From positions 496,001-560,000 of the forward strand of contig CANNCD010000001.1 of the NCBI GenBank assembly GCA_947503035.1: a stretch of 64,000 bases of DNA, read 5' to 3'. The notes beneath the pieces were generated by a model. The model saw only the letters and a program-made list of their open reading frames with translations, was not told the DNA's origin and ran no database searches. Origin of the DNA: an uncultured Halocynthiibacter sp. GTDB lineage: Bacteria; Pseudomonadota; Alphaproteobacteria; Rhodobacterales; Rhodobacteraceae. Both the position numbers and the translations under genes were made by a program. This document shows positions 24,949 through 31,628 of the stretch, in pieces; position 1 is the stretch's first letter, and each line of letters begins with the position of its first letter.

Positions 24949-26049
24949 TTATTGTTCTGTTGGGGTATCTTGGTCTTTTTTTGACCCAGCGGCAACACGT
25001 GCACGCAATTTGTCGTTAAACCCGTTATCCGCAAGGGTAAAGGCCAGCTTAATCGCTGCCGATACGCCGGTTGCGTCGCTTGAACCGTGGGATTTAATCA
25101 CGGTGCCATTGAGGCCAAGAAAAACGCCGCCATTCACGCGACGCGGGTCGATCCGTTTCTGCAAACGCTTCAACACATTCATCGACAGCATAGCCGCGAT
25201 TTTCGACAGGAAGGAATGTTTGAACGACTCGCGTAGGAAATCACCAATCAGCTTGGCGGTGCCTTCGCCGGTCTTAAGCGCGATATTGCCGGTATAGCCG
25301 TCGGTCACGATCACATCACAGGAATCACCCGGGATATCGCCGCCTTCGACAAAGCCGACATAGTCGAACTTGGATTCTTGGGACGCCTCTTGGATCAGAT
25401 CGCTGGCGGCGTGCAGTTCAGGGCGGCCTTTGTGTTCTTCGGTGCCAACGTTCAGCAGCCCAACACGCGGCGTGGACAGGCCAAGCCCATTGCGCGCATA
25501 AGAGGCCCCCATACGTGCATATTGCAGCAGGTCGTTTTCATCGGCGCGGATATCCGCACCCACGTCCAGCATCACGTTGAACCCACCAGGGTTGCGCGAC
25601 GGCCAGAGACAGGCAATGGCAGGGCGCACAACACCAGGCAGTTTGCGCAGGCGCACCATCGACACGGCCATCAACGCACCCGTATTGCCACAGGACACGG
25701 CAACGGATGCCTCGCCCTGTTTGACGGATTCGATGGCGGACCACATGGATGTCTTTTTGCCGTGACGCATCACATGGCTGGGTTTGTCGTGCATTGTCAC
25801 GACATCCTCGCAATGGCGGATCTCACAGATCTTCTTGAGACCTTTTTTCTTTTTGATCAGCTTTTTGAGGGTCTTTTCATCGCCATGCACAATGAACCCA
25901 ATGTCAGGATTCTTTTGGGCAGAACGGGAAATGCCGGCGACAACAGCCGCCGGCCCAAGATCGCCGCCCATGGCGTCGACCGAAATTACAATACGCTTGC
26001 GCGATTCACTTGGGGCGTTTGCGCCAGTCTGATCGGTTGTGTCCGTCAT
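24949..26049 (-). CDS. plsX: phosphate acyltransferase PlsX
   Basis: A 366-residue enzyme converting acyl-ACP to acyl-phosphate for the PlsX/PlsY route to phosphatidic acid; peripheral on the inner membrane. Family motifs: IVISVDAMGGDLGPAAVVAG near residue 20, SCGNTGALMAVSMVRLRKLPGVVRPAIA near 128, and GTVIKSHGSSDATGVSAAI near the C-terminus. The first 18 residues are polar and unlike the core, a normal variable extension. It lies 20 bases after rpmF, the classic rpmF-plsX linkage. Confidence 0.97.
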   Translation of the reverse strand: MTDTTDQTGANAPSESRKRIVISVDAMGGDLGPAAVVAGISRSAQKNPDIGFIVHGDEKTLKKLIKKKKGLKKICEIRHCEDVVTMHDKPSHVMRHGKKTSMWSAIESVKQGEASVAVSCGNTGALMAVSMVRLRKLPGVVRPAIACLWPSRNPGGFNVMLDVGADIRADENDLLQYARMGASYARNGLGLSTPRVGLLNVGTEEHKGRPELHAASDLIQEASQESKFDYVGFVEGGDIPGDSCDVIVTDGYTGNIALKTGEGTAKLIGDFLRESFKHSFLSKIAAMLSMNVLKRLQKRIDPRRVNGGVFLGLNGTVIKSHGSSDATGVSAAIKLAFTLADNGFNDKLRARVAAGSKKDQDTPTEQ

Positions 26050-26069
26050 TCTTGCGCGCCTTCAGTGAT

Positions 26070-26276
26070 TTATGCTGCGTCGTCGTCGATTTCTACGTCG
26101 TCAACAAGTGCAACGATTTCTTTGTCGTCATAGTGACCACATGCGCCACAAACGTGGTGTGGGCGCTTAAGCTCACCACAGTTGGAACATTCGTTTGGGT
26201 TGCCTGCAACAAGAGAGTCGTGTGAACGACGTTGGCCGCGGCGGGATGGTGAAATCTTACTTTTTGGGACAGCCAT
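26070..26276 (-). CDS. rpmF: 50S ribosomal protein L32
   Basis: A 68-residue L32 with the conserved start [20 protein letters not shown] and four zinc-type cysteines in [19 protein letters not shown]. The C-terminal acidic tail ([13 protein letters not shown]) is longer than in E. coli, usual for this group. It follows the DUF177 gene across a 230-bp structured spacer, and leads into plsX. The spacer suggests separate control of ribosomal protein output. Confidence 0.97.
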   Translation of the reverse strand: MAVPKSKISPSRRGQRRSHDSLVAGNPNECSNCGELKRPHHVCGACGHYDDKEIVALVDDVEIDDDAA

Positions 26277-26290
26277 GTCACTACCTATAA

Positions 26291-26384
26291 GTTTTGCGGG
26301 GCAAAACCCCAGTTTCGTTCAGGGCTGTCGCCCCATGTGCGGGTTGGGGCGAGGCCCCGAATTTCGGATCAGGGCAGGTGCCCT
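26291..26384 (-). promoter_or_regulatory. structured rpmF leader with three hairpins
   Basis: On the minus strand upstream of rpmF three local hairpins follow one another: GGGC-AGGT-GCCC flanked by A-T (26371-26384), GGGGC-GAG-GCCCC (26346-26358) and GTTTTGC-GGG-GCAAAAC (26291-26307, 14 bases before the start codon). None is followed by a clean T-run. The last could affect ribosome access to rpmF. It could be an autoregulatory leader or simply RNA-processing structure. Confidence 0.45.
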
Positions 26385-26506
26385 TATGATCATTGTTTTG
26401 CGGCGTATCGCAAATCCGCGCGTCCACTGCAAGTGATCATTTAAAGAGAGCCGGAACATACTGCGATTATTTTCTTTCGCAACCCTTATTTTAAGGGGTT
26501 TTCCGA

Positions 26507-27082
26507 CTATTCTTTATCTGAACCTTTTTCCAGTTGGCTCTTTAAGGCGGCCAAACCGGCAAAAGGTTTGGCATCTTCGTCGGTCATTGCGTCTTTTCCG
26601 GGCTCGGTCACGTTCAATTCGCCCAGCGCCGCGCCCTTGGCCCGCGGATAAAGGGGCAGGGCCAGCGCAAGGGATTCGATCATGGTTTCCCAAAGATCAA
26701 TGGTTTCGCCCAATTGCTCGATGGATTCATTCTCGTTCATCTCGATCTCGGCGTCTTCTTCGTCAGGCTCTTCGAGGTTGGCGATGAAATGACGTTCCAC
26801 GGGTTCATCAATACGTGCGCCAACGGGTTCAAGCGTCACAATACAGGATTGTTCCACCGTCGCGCCTATCGTCCCCTTAAGACGCCAGTCCGCGCGCCCC
26901 ATGGCGGATACTTCGCCCTCGAACCGCACCTTGCGCAGGGCACGTATATCAAGCTCGGCCGCGATCTCGGCCATTTCCGCCGCTGTGGGGATCAGGCTGA
27001 ACCGTGTGACCGTGCGCGTTGACAGTTCGCGCACACGTAGAACGCGGTTGGCAGTATCTTGCTTGGCTGGGGACTTGGACAT
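26507..27082 (-). CDS. DUF177 (YceD-family) protein
   Basis: A 191-residue cytoplasmic protein of the DUF177/YceD family, which in plants and bacteria is linked to 23S rRNA accumulation and is usually encoded next to rpmF, as here. The family signature is the segment MGRADWRLKGTIGATVEQSCIVTLEPV with Cys near 86 followed by DEPVERHFI, and the acidic LEEPDEEDAEIE region. Alphaproteobacterial members lack the second cysteine pair seen in others. It diverges from bamE across an 86-bp spacer. Exact biochemical role is not known. Confidence 0.93.
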   Translation of the reverse strand: MSKSPAKQDTANRVLRVRELSTRTVTRFSLIPTAAEMAEIAAELDIRALRKVRFEGEVSAMGRADWRLKGTIGATVEQSCIVTLEPVGARIDEPVERHFIANLEEPDEEDAEIEMNENESIEQLGETIDLWETMIESLALALPLYPRAKGAALGELNVTEPGKDAMTDEDAKPFAGLAALKSQLEKGSDKE

Positions 27083-27168
27083 GGATCAACGTCTTCCATT
27101 CTTGAATAATATTAGAACCTTCTATAAGTCGATTAAGCAGCATACACCGCGAAGGCAAGGGGCAGACC

Positions 27169-27624
27169 ATGGGTTTCACATTCAAACGCACAGTGACAGG
27201 CGTGGTTTTCACCGGTTTTCTTGGGCTGGCGGCCTGTTCCCCGATTGAACGGTTCCACGGCTATACCCCATCCGAGGACGTCTTGGCGGATATCTTTGTT
27301 GGCGTGGACACGCGCGACACGGTGATCTCGACCCTTGGGACGCCGTCCACATCTGATGTGACCAATTCCGGCGATCTGTTCTATGTTTCAAGCCATTGGA
27401 AGACCATCGGCCCCTTTGCCCCCAAAGAAGTGTCCCGCGAAGTCGTGGCGATCCGTATGGACGCCAATGACGTGGTGACCAACGTGGAACGCTTTGGGCT
27501 TGAGGATGGCAATGTCGTCGTTGTGTCGCGCCGCGTGACCGAAGGGTCGATCCAAGACATCACCTTCTTGCGTCAACTTCTGGGCACGCTTGGCAACTTT
27601 GACGCCGGTCAGTTCATTAAATAA
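27169..27624 (+). CDS. bamE: outer membrane protein assembly factor BamE
   Basis: A 151-residue outer-membrane lipoprotein of the SmpA/OmlA family, a subunit of the BAM machine whose core BamA is encoded at 49625. The N-terminus has a hydrophobic segment ending in the lipobox LAAC (Cys near 23), then the family pattern SEDVLADIFVGVDTRDTVISTLGTPST and a beta strand YVSSHWKTIG. AAGGGG precedes ATG 27169. It stands alone between the DUF177 operon (divergent) and the Hint-domain gene. Confidence 0.93.
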   Translation: MGFTFKRTVTGVVFTGFLGLAACSPIERFHGYTPSEDVLADIFVGVDTRDTVISTLGTPSTSDVTNSGDLFYVSSHWKTIGPFAPKEVSREVVAIRMDANDVVTNVERFGLEDGNVVVVSRRVTEGSIQDITFLRQLLGTLGNFDAGQFIK

Positions 27625-27820
27625 GCCGCCACAGGCGTTTCTGCGTTGCCGCACCGGATGTTCCCCGTGTGGATATTGCAAAATCCAAATATAACATTAC
27701 CTGATTATTAACGAAATGTGACCGCGTTTTGGTCACGTTTTGAACAGATTGTTTGGGGAAAAGTAACCTTAAATGATCTGCGTAGCGATTTTTGCGACGT
27801 AGTATGTCGAGGTAATTGAA

Positions 27821-28834
27821 ATGGTAACACGTACGTTTTCTATGTACTCACTCTCTGACTTGGGGGTGACGTCAAGCAACTATAACTTCTCCACCATCGT
27901 CAGTGGAGGGAGCTTTACCGCATCCGCCACGGCTGCGCCCACGTCCGTGACCCTCGAAGATACCGATTCCCAAAATAACGTGTTCAACGACGGGACGCCC
28001 GAAAACTGGGCCGCGTCGCCGGTGAACCAACGTTTGACGGGGACCGTTGACGGCACCGTGTTCAACGACGTGCCCAGCAACCCAGAAAACGAATTCAGCG
28101 TCACCGATTCCTCGGGTAATTTCGTTGGCTATATCTATGACCTGCACGATGCCAACTCTGCCGCGTTTTCCTCGCTTCAGGGCTATGTCACCACGTTTGA
28201 AATCATCCCTGGTGAAACCTATAGCGTTACCCTGACCACCGGTCTGGGCAACGCGAGCTTTACCGAAATCATCACTTGTTTCTCAAGCGACACCCAGATT
28301 TTGACGGAACATGGCAATCTGCCCATTGAGGCGTTGCAGGTCGGGGACAAGGTCGTGACGATGGACCACGGGTTACAGCCCATTCGCTGGATTGGTGCGC
28401 GCACGGTGACCGGAAAACGGGAATTCGCGCCGATCCACATCACCGCCGGCACATTGGGCAATTCGCGTGATCTTCGGGTCTCTCCAAACCACCGGATGTT
28501 GATTTCCGACTGGCGGGCGGAGTTGTTATTCGGTCAAACACAGGTTTTGGTCGCGGCCAAGGATCTGGTGAATGGCGACACGATCTATCGCGCGCCGGTG
28601 GACGAGATTTGCTATATGCACCTGCTGTTTGATCAACACGAGGTCATCTATGCCGAACATTCCCCAAGCGAAAGCTTCTTGCCAAGTGAGTTGAGCTTGT
28701 CTGGACAAGAGCTTGAAACACAAGAAGAAATTCTAAAGTTGTTTCCCGAATTGCGGGGCGAGGGCATGGGGCATTTCGAAACCGCACGCCGGACCTTGCG
28801 GTCCTACGAGAGTAAATGTCTTAACGCGATGTAA
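27821..28834 (+). CDS. Hint-domain protein
   Basis: A 337-residue protein with an N-terminal Ser/Thr/Asn-rich, beta-type region (residues 1-150) and a Hint (hedgehog/intein) autoprocessing domain from Cys153: CFSSDTQILTEHGNLPIEALQVGDKVVT and, near residue 228, VSPNHRMLISDWR. Cys153 is at the place of the self-cleavage nucleophile, so the N-terminal part could be released as a thioester-cleaved product. Such Hint_2 proteins are abundant in Rhodobacteraceae with unknown function. No signal peptide is obvious; secretion, if any, would need type I or another route. Stands alone; promoter region is AT-rich. Confidence 0.88.
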   Translation: MVTRTFSMYSLSDLGVTSSNYNFSTIVSGGSFTASATAAPTSVTLEDTDSQNNVFNDGTPENWAASPVNQRLTGTVDGTVFNDVPSNPENEFSVTDSSGNFVGYIYDLHDANSAAFSSLQGYVTTFEIIPGETYSVTLTTGLGNASFTEIITCFSSDTQILTEHGNLPIEALQVGDKVVTMDHGLQPIRWIGARTVTGKREFAPIHITAGTLGNSRDLRVSPNHRMLISDWRAELLFGQTQVLVAAKDLVNGDTIYRAPVDEICYMHLLFDQHEVIYAEHSPSESFLPSELSLSGQELETQEEILKLFPELRGEGMGHFETARRTLRSYESKCLNAM

Positions 28835-28838
28835 CGCC

Positions 28839-29477
28839 CTAGGACGGGGCGCGCATCAGCGCCAATTTTGCACCAAATCCCACAAAAACCACGCCTGTGA
28901 CGGCCTTAATTGCCCGTTGTACGGGCCGTTTTTGTGCCGCGCCGGTCAGGCGGTGGAATAACAGGATCATCGCGGTGAACCAAATCGCGTTGATTGACGC
29001 GTGCAAGCTTACCAAAACCATCGACCACAGGGTTGGCGCGGTTGTGCCCATGATAAACTGTGGGAAGGCCGCGACGTAAAACATTGAAACCTTTGGGTTT
29101 AAGACGTTCGTTAACAGGCCTTCAATAAATGCGCCGCGAAGCGATGTACGCGTTAACGATTTCGTCGGTGCGCTCTGAGCCACTGGATTCCGGACCGCCG
29201 CCCAAAGCGCCCGCAGCCCGATCCAGCACAGATAGGCCGCGCCCAGATACTTGATCACGGTAAAGGCCAGCGCCGATTGCATCAAAATCACCGAAAGCCC
29301 CAAGATCGACACCGCACCATGTACGGCAAAGGCCGAAACAAAGCCCGCGACATTGGCAAACCCCGCCGCACGGCCCGAAAGCGGCACCGTTTTCGCGATC
29401 AGCACCCCATTTGGCCCCGGCGACACCACAAGCAAGGTGGCAACAACACAAAACGTGACGATATCTGCAAAATCCAT
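28839..29477 (-). CDS. LysE/RhtB-family amino-acid exporter
   Basis: A 212-residue inner-membrane exporter of the LysE superfamily. The N-terminal VVATLLVVSPGPNGVLIAKT motif (SPGPN) is diagnostic, and about six hydrophobic helices are visible, with the central cytoplasmic loop NPVAQSAPTKSLTR and LNPKVSMFYVAAFPQF following. Start at ATG 29477 is chosen because GGAG lies nine bases upstream and the family begins here; a longer frame would overlap the opposing promoter region. Substrate is unknown. Its end nearly abuts the Hint gene (convergent, 4-bp gap). Confidence 0.93.
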   Translation of the reverse strand: MDFADIVTFCVVATLLVVSPGPNGVLIAKTVPLSGRAAGFANVAGFVSAFAVHGAVSILGLSVILMQSALAFTVIKYLGAAYLCWIGLRALWAAVRNPVAQSAPTKSLTRTSLRGAFIEGLLTNVLNPKVSMFYVAAFPQFIMGTTAPTLWSMVLVSLHASINAIWFTAMILLFHRLTGAAQKRPVQRAIKAVTGVVFVGFGAKLALMRAPS

Positions 29478-29528
29478 TCTCGAGACTCCGACTTGATTGA
29501 TTTCTTTTATCTTCGGGGCTTTGCCAGA

Positions 29529-29558
29529 TTGACACAAGCCCGACGGGGCTCCTAGGCT
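29529..29558 (+). promoter_or_regulatory. promoter of the GNAT leader transcript
   Basis: Consensus -35 TTGACA at 29529-29534 and TAGGCT at 29553-29558 with an 18-bp spacer. Predicted transcription start near 29565, giving a leader of about 137 nt before the GNAT gene at 29703. The leader contains a short peptide gene and two hairpins. Confidence 0.6.
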
Positions 29559-29593
29559 GATATTACGGTCACGATTGGCCAAAAGGAGCTTTG

Positions 29594-29614
29594 ATGCAGG
29601 ATATTGCCGCATAA
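29594..29614 (+). CDS. six-residue leader peptide MQDIAA
   Basis: ATG 29594 follows a near-perfect ribosome-binding site AAAAGGAG at five bases and ends after six codons at TAA 29614. It sits at the 5' end of the leader transcript, upstream of a hairpin and an intrinsic-terminator-like hairpin. The peptide has no run of one amino acid, so classical amino-acid attenuation is not obvious. It may be a regulatory upstream ORF. Confidence 0.45.
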   Translation: MQDIAA

Positions 29615-29616
29615 AT

Positions 29617-29637
29617 AGACGCCCGTTTGGGACGTCT
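29617..29637 (+). promoter_or_regulatory. leader hairpin 1 before GNAT gene
   Basis: AGACGCCC (29617-29624) pairs with GGG-A-CGTCT (29629-29637) around a GTTT loop, with a single bulged A. It begins three bases after the stop codon of the six-residue leader peptide, where a stalled or terminating ribosome would cover it. Confidence 0.5.
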
Positions 29638-29645
29638 CTGTCTTG

Positions 29646-29685
29646 GCCTCACCGCGGATGCGTGTGGGGCGTTTTCTGTTTTCTC
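29646..29685 (+). terminator. terminator/attenuator within the GNAT leader
   Basis: GCCTCACCGC (29646-29655) pairs with GCG-T-GTGGGGC (29660-29670) around a GGAT loop, ten pairs with one bulged T and one G-U, followed by GTTTTCTGTTTTCTC. This is an intrinsic-terminator shape located between promoter and coding gene, 17 bases before ATG 29703, so it would set the fraction of transcripts reaching the gene or define a short RNA. Confidence 0.6.
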
Positions 29686-29702
29686 AAAGATGAGACCTTA
29701 CA

Positions 29703-30251
29703 ATGAAATCTAATTTTTCTATTCGTTCTGAATTGCCCACCGATCGGGCGCAGATCCACGCCGTTCACGTGGCGGCCTTTGGGCCCGACCATGGGATCGG
29801 TGCCATGACCGATGATCTTCGGGCGCAAACTGGTGGGTTCGAAACCCTATCCCATGTGGCCTGTGATGGCGATGATGTGGTCGGCCATGTCATGGTGTCA
29901 CACGCCTTTCTTGATACGGATCAACGGCTTATCGATGTCGGGGGGCTGTCGCCGCTTGGCGTGATTCCGGACCATCAGGGGCAGGGCATCGGCACCGCCC
30001 TTATCCAAAGCATCACCGCCGCCACCGATGCGCTTGGGCTGCCTTTGTTGTTTTTGGAGGGGTCACATCGGTATTACGGCACGCGCGGATTTGAAAACGC
30101 CATGGATCTGGGGATGCGCCGTCCGTCAACGCGGATCCCCGAAAAGGCGTTTCAGGTGGCAAAATTGCGTGCCTATGACCCATCTCACACGGGGACATTC
30201 GTGTATCGCGACGTGCATTGGCGCCATGGCGTCGGTCTGTATCGAACCTGA
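29703..30251 (+). CDS. GNAT-family N-acetyltransferase
   Basis: A 182-residue acetyltransferase of the putative acetyltransferase COG3153 style. Acetyl-CoA binding motif A is LSPLGVIPDHQGQGIGTALIQSI near residues 81-103 (Q-G-Q-G-I-G), with LLFLEGSHRYYGTRGFENA near 117 as the motif B region typical of this subgroup. Substrate unknown. The gene is preceded by a leader containing a tiny ORF and a terminator-like hairpin, an unusual degree of control for such a gene. Weak ribosome-binding site before ATG 29703. Ends at a shared terminator with msrB. Confidence 0.92.
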   Translation: MKSNFSIRSELPTDRAQIHAVHVAAFGPDHGIGAMTDDLRAQTGGFETLSHVACDGDDVVGHVMVSHAFLDTDQRLIDVGGLSPLGVIPDHQGQGIGTALIQSITAATDALGLPLLFLEGSHRYYGTRGFENAMDLGMRRPSTRIPEKAFQVAKLRAYDPSHTGTFVYRDVHWRHGVGLYRT

Positions 30252-30262
30252 CCACGCACAAA

Positions 30263-30290
30263 AAACGCCCACCGGATAGGGTGGGCGTTT
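30263..30290. terminator. bidirectional terminator between GNAT gene and msrB
   Basis: Perfect 11-bp stem AAACGCCCACC (30263-30273) with GGTGGGCGTTT (30280-30290), six-base loop. A-rich 5' flank and T-rich 3' flank let it serve both the rightward GNAT gene and the leftward msrB gene, whose stop codons lie at 30251 and 30293. Confidence 0.88.
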
Positions 30291-30292
30291 GA

Positions 30293-30682
30293 TCAATCTT
30301 CGGCGAATTCCATCGCGACACCGTTCATACAGTACCGCAACCCCGTCGGCTGTGGCCCATCGGGAAACACATGGCCGAGATGCCCGTCACAACGCGCACA
30401 GTGGATTTCGGTGCGGGTCATGAAAAACTTGCGATCCACGCTCTCTTCGACCGCATCGGGGGTCAGGGGCGCGAAAAACGACGGCCAACCGGTGCCGCTT
30501 TCGAATTTTTCGTTGGTATGAAACAGTTTCGCCCCGCAACACACACAGGAATAGGTCCCGTCGGAGGTTGGCTTCACATCGTGGCTTCCGGCGCGTTCGG
30601 TGCCGTGTTTGCGCGTCACCTTATAGGCGAGATCGGACAATTGCGCGCGCCATTCCGCGTCGGTTTTGGTGATTTTTGTCAT
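30293..30682 (-). CDS. msrB: peptide-methionine (R)-S-oxide reductase
   Basis: A 129-residue SelR-domain enzyme reducing methionine R-sulfoxide in damaged proteins. Zinc cysteines are CVCC near residue 46 and CARC near 95; the catalytic cysteine is in [12 protein letters not shown] near 118; GTGWPSF is the substrate-loop signature. GGGGAAG precedes ATG 30682; an upstream in-frame start gives an unconserved 13-residue extension and is rejected. Monocistronic, convergent with the GNAT gene and divergent from olsB. Confidence 0.97.
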   Translation of the reverse strand: MTKITKTDAEWRAQLSDLAYKVTRKHGTERAGSHDVKPTSDGTYSCVCCGAKLFHTNEKFESGTGWPSFFAPLTPDAVEESVDRKFFMTRTEIHCARCDGHLGHVFPDGPQPTGLRYCMNGVAMEFAED

Positions 30683-30834
30683 ATCTTCCCCCTTTTTATG
30701 AGCCGCGACCCGTGATGCCAAAAATCTGTCATCATTGATCTGGTAAACTATGATACATATATGGGGTGAAACGACGTTGACGCAATGGGCCGTTATCGCG
30801 GGTCACTGTGACGTGATGATCAAAGGGGTCAAAA

Positions 30835-31590
30835 ATGCCACTCTTGAAACGAGGCCGCTATGCGGCGCGCATCGCCACGAGTGTTGCAGATATCGAGGCG
30901 GCACAGGGGCTTCGGTATTTGGCGTTTTTGGACGGCAATGACGGTGCCGCGCGCGCAGATCAGACGCGGGATGCCGATGCCTTTGACGGTATCTGTAAAC
31001 ATATGTTGGTCGAGGACACGCGCGATGGGCGTTTGGTCTGTTGTTTCCGTCTGATGCCGCTGGCGGGCGGGGCCGAGATCAATCAATCCTACTCGGCGCA
31101 GTACTATGAACTGTCGGGCCTCACGTCCTTTGACGGGCGGATGGTGGAAATGGGCCGGTTCTGTATTCACCCCGATTACAACGACCCCGATATCCTGCGG
31201 GTCGCGTGGGGGGCGATGACGCAATATGTGGATGACACGGGCGTCGAGATGTTGTTTGGCTGCTCATCCTTCAAAGGCTGCGAGGCGGATGAATATCTTG
31301 ATGCCTTTGCCATGTTGAAACACCGCCACCTTGCGCCGAAACGGTTTTTGCCCGCGGTAAAGGCGCCGAATGTGTTCCGCTTTGCGCAGAAATTGCGCCG
31401 TAAACCCGACGCCAAACGCGCAACCCTGACCATGCCGCCCTTGTTGCGCACATATCTTATGATGGGGGGCTGGGTGTCGGATCATGCGGTTGTGGATCGC
31501 GATATGAACACGTTGCATGTCTTCACTGGCCTTGAAATCGGGCGCATTCCTGCGGCGCGCAAACGTCTTCTGCGGGCAACCGCCGGATAG
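30835..31590 (+). CDS. olsB: L-ornithine N(alpha)-acyltransferase
   Basis: A 251-residue GNAT-like acyltransferase that N-acylates ornithine with 3-hydroxyacyl-ACP, the first step in ornithine lipid synthesis (OlsA then adds the second chain). The N-terminus RYAARIATSVADIEAAQGLRYLAF, the VEMGRFCIHPDYNDPDILRVAWGAM stretch and the GCSSFKGCEADEY segment match the OlsB/hemolysin-like acyltransferase family. olsA is not adjacent. AAAGGGG precedes ATG 30835. Ornithine lipids are phosphate-free membrane lipids; only half a Pho box (30726-30732) is seen upstream, so phosphate control is not supported. Confidence 0.85.
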   Translation: MPLLKRGRYAARIATSVADIEAAQGLRYLAFLDGNDGAARADQTRDADAFDGICKHMLVEDTRDGRLVCCFRLMPLAGGAEINQSYSAQYYELSGLTSFDGRMVEMGRFCIHPDYNDPDILRVAWGAMTQYVDDTGVEMLFGCSSFKGCEADEYLDAFAMLKHRHLAPKRFLPAVKAPNVFRFAQKLRRKPDAKRATLTMPPLLRTYLMMGGWVSDHAVVDRDMNTLHVFTGLEIGRIPAARKRLLRATAG

Positions 31591-31628
31591 GCGTTGACCT
31601 TTCTGCGTCGCGCGCTTACCGGTATGCC

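Noticed and set aside
30726-30732. CTGTCAT upstream of olsB, a Pho-box half
   Set aside because: The second half-site at the required 11-bp period is missing, so PhoB control of olsB is not supported.
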